The notes under the pieces were generated by a model. That model was not told where the DNA came from. It did no database searches and saw only the letters and a program-made list of their open reading frames with translations. DNA of 64,000 bases from Thermohalobaculum sp039184865 (GTDB taxonomy: Bacteria > Pseudomonadota > Alphaproteobacteria > Rhodobacterales > Rhodobacteraceae): NCBI GenBank assembly GCA_039184865.1, contig JBCDAV010000010.1:1-64000 (forward strand), read 5' to 3'. Of this stretch, positions 35,022 through 43,956 are shown piece after piece. Position numbers and translations under genes: made by a program. How positions within the stretch are numbered: position 1 is the stretch's first letter; each line of letters begins with the position of its first letter.

Positions 35022-36425
35022 ATGATCGCGAAACTTCTCAAGGCCTCCACCTGCCTCGCCGCAGCAGCTTTGATTGCAAGCAGCGCCCATGCAGGCGACA
35101 AAGTCTACGGTCCGCAGCCGGTGACCCTCAAGGGCTACTCGGGCGACAAGACCAACTCGGTCTCATATTCGGGCCAGATCGCGCGCTACGTGCTGCACGA
35201 CAGCCTCAAGAAGCTGGCAGGCAAGGGCACCGGCACCTACAACGCCGACCTCGAAGCCCAGATGCTGGCCTACTACAACGGCAAGAACCCGGATCTGCCG
35301 ATCATTGCGCCCGCAGGCAAGGACGGCTTCCCGGTCAAGCAGAAGGTCATGGGTGACCTTTCGGGCGGCGCGAACCTGGCCGGCAAGTTCTACAACGGTG
35401 CGATGCCTGCATGGCCGGGCGACAAGACCGGCAAGGAAGTGATCGAACACATGATCCGTCATGCCTCGGTCGCAGAGGGCGGCTACGACGCCGCGAACGG
35501 CTACGACTGGGCACAGCTGATCTCGAAGTACACGCTGGGCGCGGTGTCCTACCATCAGGCCGTCGACAACTATCTCGACGAGAAGATGACCGCCGGCAAC
35601 AAGCCGAACAGCAAGCCCTACGGTGAAGGCAAGCACTACACCGGAAAGGAGCACTCCTGGGACGAAGCCTTCGGGTATTTCGGGGCTGCCGCACAGAGCG
35701 CGTCGCTCTCGGCTGACCAGAACTACTCGGTCGCGAAGATGAAGGACATGGCTTCGGCAGACGCCAATGGCGACGGCGTGGTCGACCTGAAGTCCGAGTA
35801 CGTCTTCGGCAATGCCTACTACGCAGCGGGCGCGGACCGCAGCGGTGTGACCAGCTACATGAACACCATCGTCGGTGCCTTCGTCGAAGGACGCAACCTG
35901 ATCGCCTCGGCCAAGGGTGAAGACCTGAGCGCCGACCAGCTCGCCAAGCTGCAGGGCCTCGCCAAGACCATCGGCGACACGTGGGAAACCGTCCTGGCTG
36001 AAGCGGCATTCAAGTATGCCGGCTCGGTCTACAAGGACATCAACAAGATGAAAGAGGCCTCGGACGATGCCGAGAAGGCCAAGCTCTACCGTGCATATGT
36101 CAAGCACTGGGGCGAGCTGAAGGGCTTCGCCATGGCGCTGCAGACCGGCAAGAACAATCTTGGCGAGACGGCGGTGAAGCTCAATCGTCTGATCGGCTTC
36201 GGCCCGGTCACGCAGGACAACACCTACGTCACCGGCGTTGATGCAGACGGCAACTTCGTCCGCGATCGCCGCCGCACGTGGAGCGACTACCAGCTTCACA
36301 TGCTGAAGGTGCAGAAGATGCTGATCAACGACATGGGCGTGAAGGCCCGTGCCAACGATGCGACGGCACAGCTTGCCGGTCTGGCCGAGAAGCTGGACAC
36401 GGACAGCAACGCAGAGACGGACTGA
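35022..36425 (+). CDS. DUF4856 secreted protein
   Basis: A 467-residue exported protein (signal peptide ends SSAHAG, about residue 25). The DUF4856 signature is clear: NSVSYSGQIARYVLHDSLKK near the N-terminus and KEHSWDEAFGYFGAAAQS in the middle, and a helical C-terminal half. An EF-hand-like loop DANGDGVVDL sits near residue 248. DUF4856 proteins are helical and have been grouped with imelysin-like iron proteins; function is not proven. It is followed by a strong hairpin and a membrane hydroxylase gene. Confidence 0.85.
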   Translation: MIAKLLKASTCLAAAALIASSAHAGDKVYGPQPVTLKGYSGDKTNSVSYSGQIARYVLHDSLKKLAGKGTGTYNADLEAQMLAYYNGKNPDLPIIAPAGKDGFPVKQKVMGDLSGGANLAGKFYNGAMPAWPGDKTGKEVIEHMIRHASVAEGGYDAANGYDWAQLISKYTLGAVSYHQAVDNYLDEKMTAGNKPNSKPYGEGKHYTGKEHSWDEAFGYFGAAAQSASLSADQNYSVAKMKDMASADANGDGVVDLKSEYVFGNAYYAAGADRSGVTSYMNTIVGAFVEGRNLIASAKGEDLSADQLAKLQGLAKTIGDTWETVLAEAAFKYAGSVYKDINKMKEASDDAEKAKLYRAYVKHWGELKGFAMALQTGKNNLGETAVKLNRLIGFGPVTQDNTYVTGVDADGNFVRDRRRTWSDYQLHMLKVQKMLINDMGVKARANDATAQLAGLAEKLDTDSNAETD

Positions 36426-36434
36426 TCTCTCAAC

Positions 36435-36460
36435 CAGGCGGCGCCTTCGGGTGCCGCCTG
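36435..36460 (+). terminator. Strong hairpin after the DUF4856 gene
   Basis: An 11-bp stem (CAGGCGGCGCC with GGTGCCGCCTG, one G-T pair) closes a TTCG tetraloop, 10 bases after the DUF4856 stop. No T run follows. It may stop or reduce transcription into the hydroxylase gene, or stabilise the upstream message. Confidence 0.65.
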
Positions 36461-36478
36461 ACCTGATCCGCGGACGCG

Positions 36479-37486
36479 ATGGAATATCTGACCCAGATAG
36501 CTTCGATCTTCGCGGATTTCGCGGATCCGAAGAAACGCGTGTTTGTCGGATATCTCGGGCTCTCCCTGCTGATCGCGCTGGTCTGGCTCATCCTCGTCAA
36601 GCGCATGGCCATCCGCACCGCGTTCGCCAAGTTCTTCGACCGCGGCGTTTTCTTTTCCGACTCCTCGGTCGCCGACTACAAGATCTTCGTGATCAACCGG
36701 CTGTTCTCGTTCCTGATATCGCCGCTGCTGATCACCCAGCTCGCCATCGCCACGGTCCTGTTCTTCTGGCTGCACGAGGTCGAGTTCCTGCACGCAGGCT
36801 ATTTCGCCGAGACCAGCACCGGCACGGTGGTCGCGCTGTTCTCGATCTCGATGTTCGTGATCGACGACTTCACGAAATATCTGGTGCATCGCTGGATGCA
36901 CCGCTGGCCCATTCTGTGGGCGATCCACAAGACGCATCATTCGGCGACGACCCTGACACCGATCACGGTCTACCGCGTGCACCCGCTGGAAGGCGTGTTG
37001 TACGGTATGCGCAGCGCGGTCGCGCAGGGCGTGGCGATCTCGACGTTCATCTACCTGTTCGGCGACAAGGTCGATCTCTATACGGTCGTCGGTGTGAACG
37101 TTCTGGTGTTCCTGTTCCACGTCACCGGGTCGAACCTGCGCCATTCCCATATCAGCATCCGTTACTGGCCGTGGCTCGAACGGGTCCTGATTTCGCCCGC
37201 GCAGCACCAGTTGCACCACTCGGTCGCCGAGGAACATCACGACAAGAATTTCGGCGCAGCCCTGGCGGTCTGGGACTGGATCTTCGGCTCGCTGCATCTC
37301 TCGGAAGACGAGAGCGAGCTGACATTCGGCCTGGATGCCAACGAAAAGTCGGACCCGGTCGGTCTCGTGGCGATCTACACACGGCCGATTGTCGAGATTT
37401 ATCTGATTGTCACGGGCACGATCCGGTCGACGATCGTGCGCATTCTGGCATTTTTCCGCCGTCAGAGTTCCGATAACGCGTTGTAA
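36479..37486 (+). CDS. Fatty acid hydroxylase / sterol desaturase family membrane protein
   Basis: A 335-residue di-iron membrane enzyme. Histidine boxes are visible: HRWMHRWPILWAIHKTHHS, RHSHIS, and QLHHSVAEEHHDKNFG. Hydrophobic segments lie in the first 130 residues. The superfamily hydroxylates or desaturates lipids; the substrate here is unknown. It lies 53 bases after the DUF4856 gene, with a hairpin between, and upstream of the haem receptor gene, an unusual setting that suggests iron-responsive lipid modification, as inference only. Confidence 0.88.
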   Translation: MEYLTQIASIFADFADPKKRVFVGYLGLSLLIALVWLILVKRMAIRTAFAKFFDRGVFFSDSSVADYKIFVINRLFSFLISPLLITQLAIATVLFFWLHEVEFLHAGYFAETSTGTVVALFSISMFVIDDFTKYLVHRWMHRWPILWAIHKTHHSATTLTPITVYRVHPLEGVLYGMRSAVAQGVAISTFIYLFGDKVDLYTVVGVNVLVFLFHVTGSNLRHSHISIRYWPWLERVLISPAQHQLHHSVAEEHHDKNFGAALAVWDWIFGSLHLSEDESELTFGLDANEKSDPVGLVAIYTRPIVEIYLIVTGTIRSTIVRILAFFRRQSSDNAL

Positions 37487-37516
37487 AATAGAAGTTTTAT
37501 CGTACTGCATTTAAAT

Positions 37517-37531
37517 TGACAGAAATTGTCA
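37517..37531 (+). promoter_or_regulatory. RirA-type (IRO) palindrome before the haem receptor
   Basis: TGACAGAAATTGTCA fits the alphaproteobacterial iron-responsive operator pattern TGA-N9-TCA and is a near-perfect palindrome. It overlaps a TTGACA -35-like element at 37516-37521, so a bound repressor would block RNA polymerase. The haem receptor ATG is 89 bases downstream. Repression by RirA when iron is sufficient is inferred. Confidence 0.6.
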
Positions 37532-37619
37532 GCTTACGTTAAGACAGTCCCGACCGCGCGTCGGCCACCCAGTCACAGGAAGCAAATCGCGGCTCCGACT
37601 CATGCGATGGAGGGGTGGC

Positions 37620-39683
37620 ATGACCACGAACAACTGGATGGTGCTTTCGGCCGCAATCATGATGGCCACAACGGCGCAGGCGCAAACGGTCGGAGATCCC
37701 GACGAGTTCGTCGCCGACGAGATCACGGTCTTCGGCGGGGCTCGGGATGCGCGCGGGCTGCTCGAAACGCCGAACGCGGTAACCGTTTTCGATCAGGAAG
37801 AGATCCGTCGCAGGCAGGCCTCGACCTATGAGGAATTGATCGGTGACATTCCCGGTGTCCAGATCGACGGCGGGCCGCGCGGAATCTCGCAAGAGCCCAA
37901 CGTCCGCGGTTTTCAAGACGAGCAGGTCGTCGTCCGGATCGACGGTGCACGGCAGAACTTCAACCTCGCCCACCGTGGCCGTTTCTTCACGGATCCCGAC
38001 GCCCTGAAGCGCGTCGAGGTCGTGCGCGGCGGAAACTCGATCCTGTTCGGATCGGGGGCGCTCGGCGGCGTCATCCTTCTGGAAACCATAGACGCAGAAG
38101 ACGTTGTCGACCCGGGGCAGTTTGTCGGAGGCCGCATCAAGGGCGGCTATTCCAGCCAGGGTCAGGAGTTCATCGGCTCCGGCACGGTCGGCGTGCAATA
38201 CGGCGACTTCGACGCTCTGGGCTTCATCTCGTACCGTCCGATGGGCGAAGACCTCGAAGACGGCAGCGGCAACCCGATCTCCAACTCGGACATCGATGCG
38301 GTGAACGGGATCGTCAAACTGGGATACGCGCCCGGCGATCACCGGTTCGAAGTCAGCTACAACTTCTACGATGACGAGGGCGTCACGCCGCCGAATGCAA
38401 ACGTGGCGGGTGACAGCACGAATGTCGTCAACCGCGAGCTTTCCTATCAGACGTTGCGCGGCGAGTGGACGTGGCAGCCGGAAGACAATCCGCTCTTCGA
38501 CGTGAGCGCGCTGTTCTACCACAACGATGCCGAAGTCACCGAGGACCGGATTTTCGACGGCCGCCTGAACGAGACCGAGTACACGACGCTGGGCTTCGAA
38601 CTGGTCAACCGGTCGGACTTCGACATCGGCGTTCCGGTGCGGCTCTCCTACGGGATCGAAGGCTTTCAGGACGAACAGGAGGCGTTGAGCGACGGCGCGC
38701 CGCGCCTTTCGACGCCCGATGCGACTGCACGCTATTTCGCGGCGTTTGCCCAGGGCGATATCGAACTGCCCTACGGTTTCACGCTGACGCCCGGATTGCG
38801 GTTCGACAGCTTCGACGTCGAGCCGGATGGTAACTTCCCCGATCTCAGCGACAGCGAGGTTTCTCCGAAACTCGCGCTTCAGTGGCGCCCGCTGGATGTG
38901 CTGCAGCTCTGGATCAATGCATCGCAATCGTTCCGTGCGCCGTCGATCACCGAACTTTACAGCAGCGGGACGCATTTCGGCTTTGTGGTGCCGGCAGCGA
39001 ACCCGTTTGCTCCAACCCAGATTTTCGACAACCGGTTCGTCCCGACCCCGGATCTGGAGCCCGAGCGCTCGAGAGCGCTGGAGATCGGTGGGCGCTGGAG
39101 CGAGAACGATCTCGTCTGGCAGGGCGACTCGATCAACTTCTCTGCGAGCGCCTATTACGCGGATGTCGAGAACTTCATCGATACCATCGTGACAGATTTC
39201 GGACCGCCGACCTTCGATTTCGCCACCAACACGCTAACCTTCCTCGGAAGCACGTTCAGCCGAAACGTCGATGCCAAGCTTTGGGGATTCGAGGCGGCGC
39301 TGGATTACGACGCTGACGACTGGTTCTTCGGTGCCGGCCTGACGCTGCCTCGCGGAACCGACGGGAATGGTGGAAATCTGGGGTCGATTCCCCAGGATCG
39401 TCTGGTCTTCACGGGCGGGGTGCGTCCGCTGGACGGCTTGGAATTGGGCGCGCGCGCAACATTTCTTGACGGGCAGGACAAGGTCCCGGCGGACGCGTTG
39501 ACGACGGACGGCACGGCGATCTTCGATCTCTTCGGGTCCTACTCGCCGGACTTCGGAGGCTTCGATGGAGCGACCATTCGCTTCGGGATCGATAATCTCA
39601 CGGACCGTACCTACCGGTTGGCAGGAAACGGTTTGAATCAGGCAGGTCGGGCCTACAAGATGTCGGCATCGATAGACTTTTAG
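37620..39683 (+). CDS. hmuR: TonB-dependent haem/haemoglobin receptor
   Basis: A 687-residue outer-membrane receptor with a signal peptide (ending AQAQ), a TonB box (DEITVFGG) and a plug with NAVTVFDQEEIRRRQAS and LKRVEVVRGGNSILFGSGAL. The barrel carries a FRAP box (SQSFRAPSITELY) near residue 438, a His shortly after it (SSGTHFGF), and an NPNL-like PTPDLEPERS, the arrangement of haem receptors such as HemR. It ends in Phe. The ATG at 37620 has GGAGG upstream. It begins the hmuSTUV transcript. Confidence 0.9.
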   Translation: MTTNNWMVLSAAIMMATTAQAQTVGDPDEFVADEITVFGGARDARGLLETPNAVTVFDQEEIRRRQASTYEELIGDIPGVQIDGGPRGISQEPNVRGFQDEQVVVRIDGARQNFNLAHRGRFFTDPDALKRVEVVRGGNSILFGSGALGGVILLETIDAEDVVDPGQFVGGRIKGGYSSQGQEFIGSGTVGVQYGDFDALGFISYRPMGEDLEDGSGNPISNSDIDAVNGIVKLGYAPGDHRFEVSYNFYDDEGVTPPNANVAGDSTNVVNRELSYQTLRGEWTWQPEDNPLFDVSALFYHNDAEVTEDRIFDGRLNETEYTTLGFELVNRSDFDIGVPVRLSYGIEGFQDEQEALSDGAPRLSTPDATARYFAAFAQGDIELPYGFTLTPGLRFDSFDVEPDGNFPDLSDSEVSPKLALQWRPLDVLQLWINASQSFRAPSITELYSSGTHFGFVVPAANPFAPTQIFDNRFVPTPDLEPERSRALEIGGRWSENDLVWQGDSINFSASAYYADVENFIDTIVTDFGPPTFDFATNTLTFLGSTFSRNVDAKLWGFEAALDYDADDWFFGAGLTLPRGTDGNGGNLGSIPQDRLVFTGGVRPLDGLELGARATFLDGQDKVPADALTTDGTAIFDLFGSYSPDFGGFDGATIRFGIDNLTDRTYRLAGNGLNQAGRAYKMSASIDF

Positions 39684-39694
39684 AGAGATCAGCC

Positions 39695-40750
39695 ATGCCT
39701 CAGCACAGCCAGCTTCTCGATGACTTCAATGCCCTTCGCACGCAGAACCCGATCATGCGGTCGGTTGATGCGGCATTGCGACTGGGTGTGTCGGAAGGCG
39801 AACTGGCCGAGGCGCGCGCGGGCGAGGGCGAGATCGTCCGGCTGGGCGGGCGGGGCGAGGAACTCTCCCGGCTCGTCGAGGGGTTGCGGAGTGTCGGCCC
39901 GGTGATGACGCTGACCCGCAATGGCGCGGTGGTGCACGAAACCAAGGGACCGGTGCGCGACGTGAAGTTTCATGGCGCCATGGGACAGGTCGTCGGCCCC
40001 ATCGATCTGCGGCTGTTTCTGCGTAACTGGCACGTTGCCTATCATGTGACCGAGGAGACGAAGTCCGGGCTGCGCCGGTCGTTCCAGATCTTCGACGCAC
40101 ATGGCGGCTCGGTGCTCAAGGTCTATGCGCTCGACGACACGGACGCATTGGCGTGGCAGAACCTTTTCGAGGATACCGCCGATGGGTCGGGTGCGACCGC
40201 GACCTTCACGCCGCGCGAGGCAAAGCCCGCCGACCGGCCGGATGATCAGATCCACGTTGACGAGATGTGCACGCGCTGGCGGGCGCTCGAACACAGTCAC
40301 GACTTCTTCCGGATTCTGAAAGATTTTGCGGTCGGGAGGCAGCAGGCGCTGCGACTGGCCGGGCCGGAACTGGCTGAGCCGTTGGATCCGACGGCGGTCC
40401 ACGCCATGCTGAGAGCGGTCAGCGATGCCGAGATTCCGATCATGTGCTTTGTCGGAAACCCCGGCTGCATCCAGATCTTCTCAGGCGCCGTGAAGACCAT
40501 CGGCGACGCCGGGACGTGGCTCAATGTGCTGGACGCCGAATTCAACCTTCATATGCGGACAGACATGATCGACCGGATCTGGCTGGTGCGCAAACCCACC
40601 GGCCTGCGCGGCATGATCACGTCGCTGGAGCTTTTCGATGCAGAGGGCGAAATGGTCTGTCAGTTTTTCGGAGCGCGTCCGCCGGGCGAGCCGGAGCGTG
40701 AGGACTGGCGCGACGTTGCTGAGTCCCTGACAAAGGAGACGGTTGCATGA
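39695..40750 (+). CDS. hmuS: Haem-handling/haem-degrading factor HmuS
   Basis: A 351-residue HemS/ChuS-type cytoplasmic protein made of two similar halves. Segments include GEIVRLGGRGEELSRL, GPVMTLTRNGAVVHETKG and the second half with LEHSHDFFRILKDF, where the His matches the haem-ligand His of HemS/ChuS. It accepts imported haem and may release iron from it. The gene lies 11 bases after the receptor gene and overlaps the hmuT start by four bases. Confidence 0.93.
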   Translation: MPQHSQLLDDFNALRTQNPIMRSVDAALRLGVSEGELAEARAGEGEIVRLGGRGEELSRLVEGLRSVGPVMTLTRNGAVVHETKGPVRDVKFHGAMGQVVGPIDLRLFLRNWHVAYHVTEETKSGLRRSFQIFDAHGGSVLKVYALDDTDALAWQNLFEDTADGSGATATFTPREAKPADRPDDQIHVDEMCTRWRALEHSHDFFRILKDFAVGRQQALRLAGPELAEPLDPTAVHAMLRAVSDAEIPIMCFVGNPGCIQIFSGAVKTIGDAGTWLNVLDAEFNLHMRTDMIDRIWLVRKPTGLRGMITSLELFDAEGEMVCQFFGARPPGEPEREDWRDVAESLTKETVA

Positions 40751-41631
40751 AACGACACTCGGAAAAACTGCTCGTGGCAGCTTTCACCGTGTTTCTGCTC
40801 TGCGTGGCGGCGGTCACGACAGCGATTGCGGCGGACGCCAAGCGCATCGTCGTGGCCGGGGGCGATCTCACCGAGATTGCCTATGCGCTGGGTGCCGGTG
40901 ATCGGATCATTGCCGTGGATTCGACGTCAAACTACCCGGCCGAGGCGACCAAGAAGGAGCAGATCGGTTATGTCCGGCGGCTTTCTGCCGAGGGTATCCT
41001 CGCCCTGACGCCGGATCTTCTGCTGATGGCCCATGATGCCGGGCCTGAGACCGCGGTGTCGCAACTCGAAGGCGCGGGCGTGCGGATCGCGAAGGCACCG
41101 CCGGCGGACACGATCGATGCCATTCCGGCCAAGATCCGTTTCGTTGGAGCGGAACTCGGCGCGCAGTCCGGGGCCGATGCACTGGCCGGGGATGTCGAAG
41201 CGGCACTGGGCGATGTGGCCGAGCGCGTCGCGACGCTGAAGTCCAGCCCGAAAGTGCTGTTCGTGCTGTCGCTCGACCGGGGCACACCGCTGGCGGGCGG
41301 CACGGGCACATCCGCCGACCAGATGATCCAGCGCGCGGGCGGCACCAATGCGGCGTCCGGTTTCGAGGGATACAAACCGATGTCGCGTGAAGCGATCCTC
41401 GAGGCCGCCCCGGATGTCATCCTGATGATGGAACAGCATGCCGAGCGGGCGGGAGGTCTGGACGCCGTGCTGGGCCGTCCCGAGATGAAGCTGACACCGG
41501 CCGGGCAGGCGGGCAACGCGGTGGCGATCGAGGGCATGTTGCTGCTGGGCTTCGGGCCGCGCACGCCGCAGGCGATCGCCGAGCTTGCACGGGCCATTCA
41601 TAAGGATGCGGCGACTCAGGCCGGGCTGTGA
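40747..41631 (+). CDS. hmuT: Haem ABC transporter periplasmic binding protein
   Basis: A 294-residue binding protein with a signal peptide (about residues 1-27). It shows IGYVRRLSAEGILALTPDLLL, GGTGTSADQMIQRAGGTNA and GLLLGFGPRTP-like end segments, all typical of HmuT. It would carry haem from the receptor to HmuUV. It is coupled to hmuS and to hmuU by overlapping stop and start codons. The orphan binding protein at 27577 is a paralogue. Confidence 0.93.
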   Translation: MKRHSEKLLVAAFTVFLLCVAAVTTAIAADAKRIVVAGGDLTEIAYALGAGDRIIAVDSTSNYPAEATKKEQIGYVRRLSAEGILALTPDLLLMAHDAGPETAVSQLEGAGVRIAKAPPADTIDAIPAKIRFVGAELGAQSGADALAGDVEAALGDVAERVATLKSSPKVLFVLSLDRGTPLAGGTGTSADQMIQRAGGTNAASGFEGYKPMSREAILEAAPDVILMMEQHAERAGGLDAVLGRPEMKLTPAGQAGNAVAIEGMLLLGFGPRTPQAIAELARAIHKDAATQAGL

Positions 41632-42701
41632 CAGCGACCGCCGAACAGGGCGCAAGACGGATACCGCTGATCGTATCATCCCGCTCGGCACTGCTGTTCG
41701 TCGTGCTGTCTGTTCTGGCGTGCATCGTTCTGATCGCGGAACTGGCCCTGGGGCCGGTGGCAATCTCGCCGGGGCGCGTACTGGCAACGCTGGCCGGTGG
41801 CGGGGATGCGATGGAAACGGCCATTCTCTGGCAGATCCGGATCCCGCGCGCCGCGCTCGGCATCGCCGTCGGCATTTCGATGGCACTTTCCGGGGCAGCA
41901 CTTCAGGGCCTCTTGCGCAATCCGCTGGCCGAACCGGGACTGATCGGCGTGACGGCGGGCGCATCGCTGGGAGCGGTGATGGCCATCGTTCTCGGCGGAT
42001 TGCTGGCCGGTCTTCTGCCGGAGGTGTTCGCACCGTTCCTGCTGCCCATCGCGGCCTTCATCGGCGGTTCCGCCGTGATCGCGATCCTGTTCAGCCTGGT
42101 GCGTTTCAGCTCGGGTCCGAGCATGGCAACGCTGATCCTTGCCGGGGTCGCAATCAATGCCATCGTCGGCGCGGCGATCGGCGTGCTGATCTACATCGCC
42201 GACGATCAGCAGTTGCGCGACCTGACCTTCTGGACCATGGGCTCGCTCGGTGTCGCCGATACCCGCCTGATCGGCATCGTGACGGTGTTGGCCCTGCTGA
42301 CGTTCCCGATCTTTCTCGGGAGTTGCCGTGCGCTCGATCTGCTGCAGCTTGGCGAGCGGGCCGCATTCTATTCCGGTTTGAACGTCAATCGCGCGCGCAT
42401 GCGAATCGCGGCGGCAACGGCACTGTCGGTCGGGGCTGTGACCTGTGCCGCAGGCCCCATCGGCTTCATCGGTCTTGTCGCGCCGCACATCGCCCGGCTG
42501 ATGTTCGGTCCCGGCCACCGGGTTCTTCTACCGGCCTCGGCGCTGATCGGCGTGATCCTCGTGCTCGCCGCCGATCTCGGCGTGCGTCTGGCCGTCCCGC
42601 CGGCGGAACCTCCGATCGGTCTGGCAACGAGCCTGATCGGCGGGCCGTTCTTCCTCTGGCTGCTGATGCGGCAGGTTTCGCGGGGACGCGTCATTGCTTG
42701 A
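41628..42701 (+). CDS. hmuU: Haem ABC transporter permease
   Basis: A 357-residue FecCD-type permease with many membrane segments. Characteristic stretches are IPRAALGIAVGISMALSGAA, LQGLLRNPLAEPGLIGVTAG and GPIGFIGLVAPHIARLMFG. It starts with GTG at 41628 overlapping the hmuT stop and overlaps the start of hmuV by eight bases, so the transporter subunits are made together. Confidence 0.94.
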   Translation: MTATAEQGARRIPLIVSSRSALLFVVLSVLACIVLIAELALGPVAISPGRVLATLAGGGDAMETAILWQIRIPRAALGIAVGISMALSGAALQGLLRNPLAEPGLIGVTAGASLGAVMAIVLGGLLAGLLPEVFAPFLLPIAAFIGGSAVIAILFSLVRFSSGPSMATLILAGVAINAIVGAAIGVLIYIADDQQLRDLTFWTMGSLGVADTRLIGIVTVLALLTFPIFLGSCRALDLLQLGERAAFYSGLNVNRARMRIAAATALSVGAVTCAAGPIGFIGLVAPHIARLMFGPGHRVLLPASALIGVILVLAADLGVRLAVPPAEPPIGLATSLIGGPFFLWLLMRQVSRGRVIA

Positions 42702-43488
42702 GGCCCGCGATGTCACGGTAACCTACGGTGCGAAGCGGGCGCTCGATGCCGTCTCTTGCCGGATCGTTCCGGGCGAAGTGGTCGCCGTCATCGGGCCGAA
42801 CGGTGCGGGAAAGTCCACGCTGCTTGCGGCGATGTCAGGCGTTCTGACGCCGGCGGAAGGCTCGATAACGATCGGAGGCGAAAGGGTCGGGGATCTCTCG
42901 CCGGAGAACCTCGCGCTGCGGCGCGCAGTGCTCGAGCAGACGCCGGTCAAGGACCTGCCCTACACGGCCGAAACCTTGGTCGGCCTCACCGTGCCGACCG
43001 TCGTGTCGCCGACGGAGACAGGCGAGATCGTCACCCGCGCCCTGCGCGCCGTCGATCTGGAGGATCTGCGGGAGAGCGCGGTCCATCGGCTCTCGGGCGG
43101 TCAGGCGCACCGTGCCCATTTGGCGCGCGCATTGGCGCAGCTCTGGGCGGGCAAGTCACTCGGGCATGGCGGATACCTGATGATCGATGAGCCGACGGCG
43201 AGCTTGGACCTACAGCATCAACGCAGCGTGCTCGATGTCGTGCGGACCGTCAGGCAAGAGGGGACCGGCGTGCTGATCGTCCTGCACGACCTGACGCTGG
43301 CCGCCGCCGTCGCCGACCGGATTCTGCTGATGCGGGACGGTCGCGTCGTCGCAGACGCACACCCCGACGAGGTGATGCAGCCGGATATGATCGAACCGGT
43401 CTATGAGACGCCGGTGGTTGTGATTAAACAGGGCGATCAGAGGATCGTTGCGCCGGACTACCGGAGCTCGGTTTCACAGGACAGATGA
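42694..43488 (+). CDS. hmuV: Haem ABC transporter ATPase
   Basis: A 264-residue ABC ATPase with Walker A GPNGAGKST, signature LSGGQAHRAHLARAL, Walker B YLMIDEPTA and the switch His in VLHDLTLAAAVADR. The start is taken as TTG at 42694, just inside the end of hmuU; no ATG or GTG near the expected N-terminus fits as well. Length and the insert AQLWAGKSLGHGG between signature and Walker B are typical of HmuV. Confidence 0.93.
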   Translation: MLEARDVTVTYGAKRALDAVSCRIVPGEVVAVIGPNGAGKSTLLAAMSGVLTPAEGSITIGGERVGDLSPENLALRRAVLEQTPVKDLPYTAETLVGLTVPTVVSPTETGEIVTRALRAVDLEDLRESAVHRLSGGQAHRAHLARALAQLWAGKSLGHGGYLMIDEPTASLDLQHQRSVLDVVRTVRQEGTGVLIVLHDLTLAAAVADRILLMRDGRVVADAHPDEVMQPDMIEPVYETPVVVIKQGDQRIVAPDYRSSVSQDR

Positions 43489-43510
43489 TATCAAGCGAAA
43501 GAGGTTGCCG

Positions 43511-43819
43511 ATGTTCGTTGCCATGAACCGGTTCAAGGTCGTGAAGGGCCATGAAGAGGCGTTCGAGGATGTCTGGAAGGGTCGCGACACAAAGCTGGGA
43601 GAGATGAAAGGGTTCGTCGACTTCCATCTGCTGCGCGGGCCGGAAGGCGAAGATCACACACTCTATGCGTCGCACACGATCTGGGACAGCCGCGAGGATT
43701 TCGAAGCGTGGACGAAGTCCCAGCAGTTCCGCGATGCCCACAAGGATGCCGGTCAGAACAAGGTCCTGTACCTCGGGCACCCGCAGTTCGAAGGGTTTTC
43801 GGCTGTCGAGGGCGCGTAG
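43511..43819 (+). CDS. IsdG/ABM-type haem-degrading monooxygenase
   Basis: A 102-residue antibiotic-biosynthesis-monooxygenase-fold protein. MFVAMNRFKVVKG provides the Asn near the N-terminus, and WDSREDFEAWTKSQQFRDAH provides Trp and His residues in positions used by IsdG-type haem oxygenases. Such proteins open the porphyrin ring and free iron (HmuQ/HmuD in rhizobia). Its place at the end of the hmu operon, 22 bases after hmuV, supports this role. Confidence 0.85.
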   Translation: MFVAMNRFKVVKGHEEAFEDVWKGRDTKLGEMKGFVDFHLLRGPEGEDHTLYASHTIWDSREDFEAWTKSQQFRDAHKDAGQNKVLYLGHPQFEGFSAVEGA

Positions 43820-43956
43820 CAAACGTAAATCACGCGGGGTGAGACTCGGGTCGGTGGTGTACCGGGTTGCTCAGCCGGAAGCGTGTTGAGTGCCATCTGT
43901 GCGAGGCTCTGAACCATCTGTGAAAACAGGAAAGTCGCCCGCTGGACGCAGCCTGC

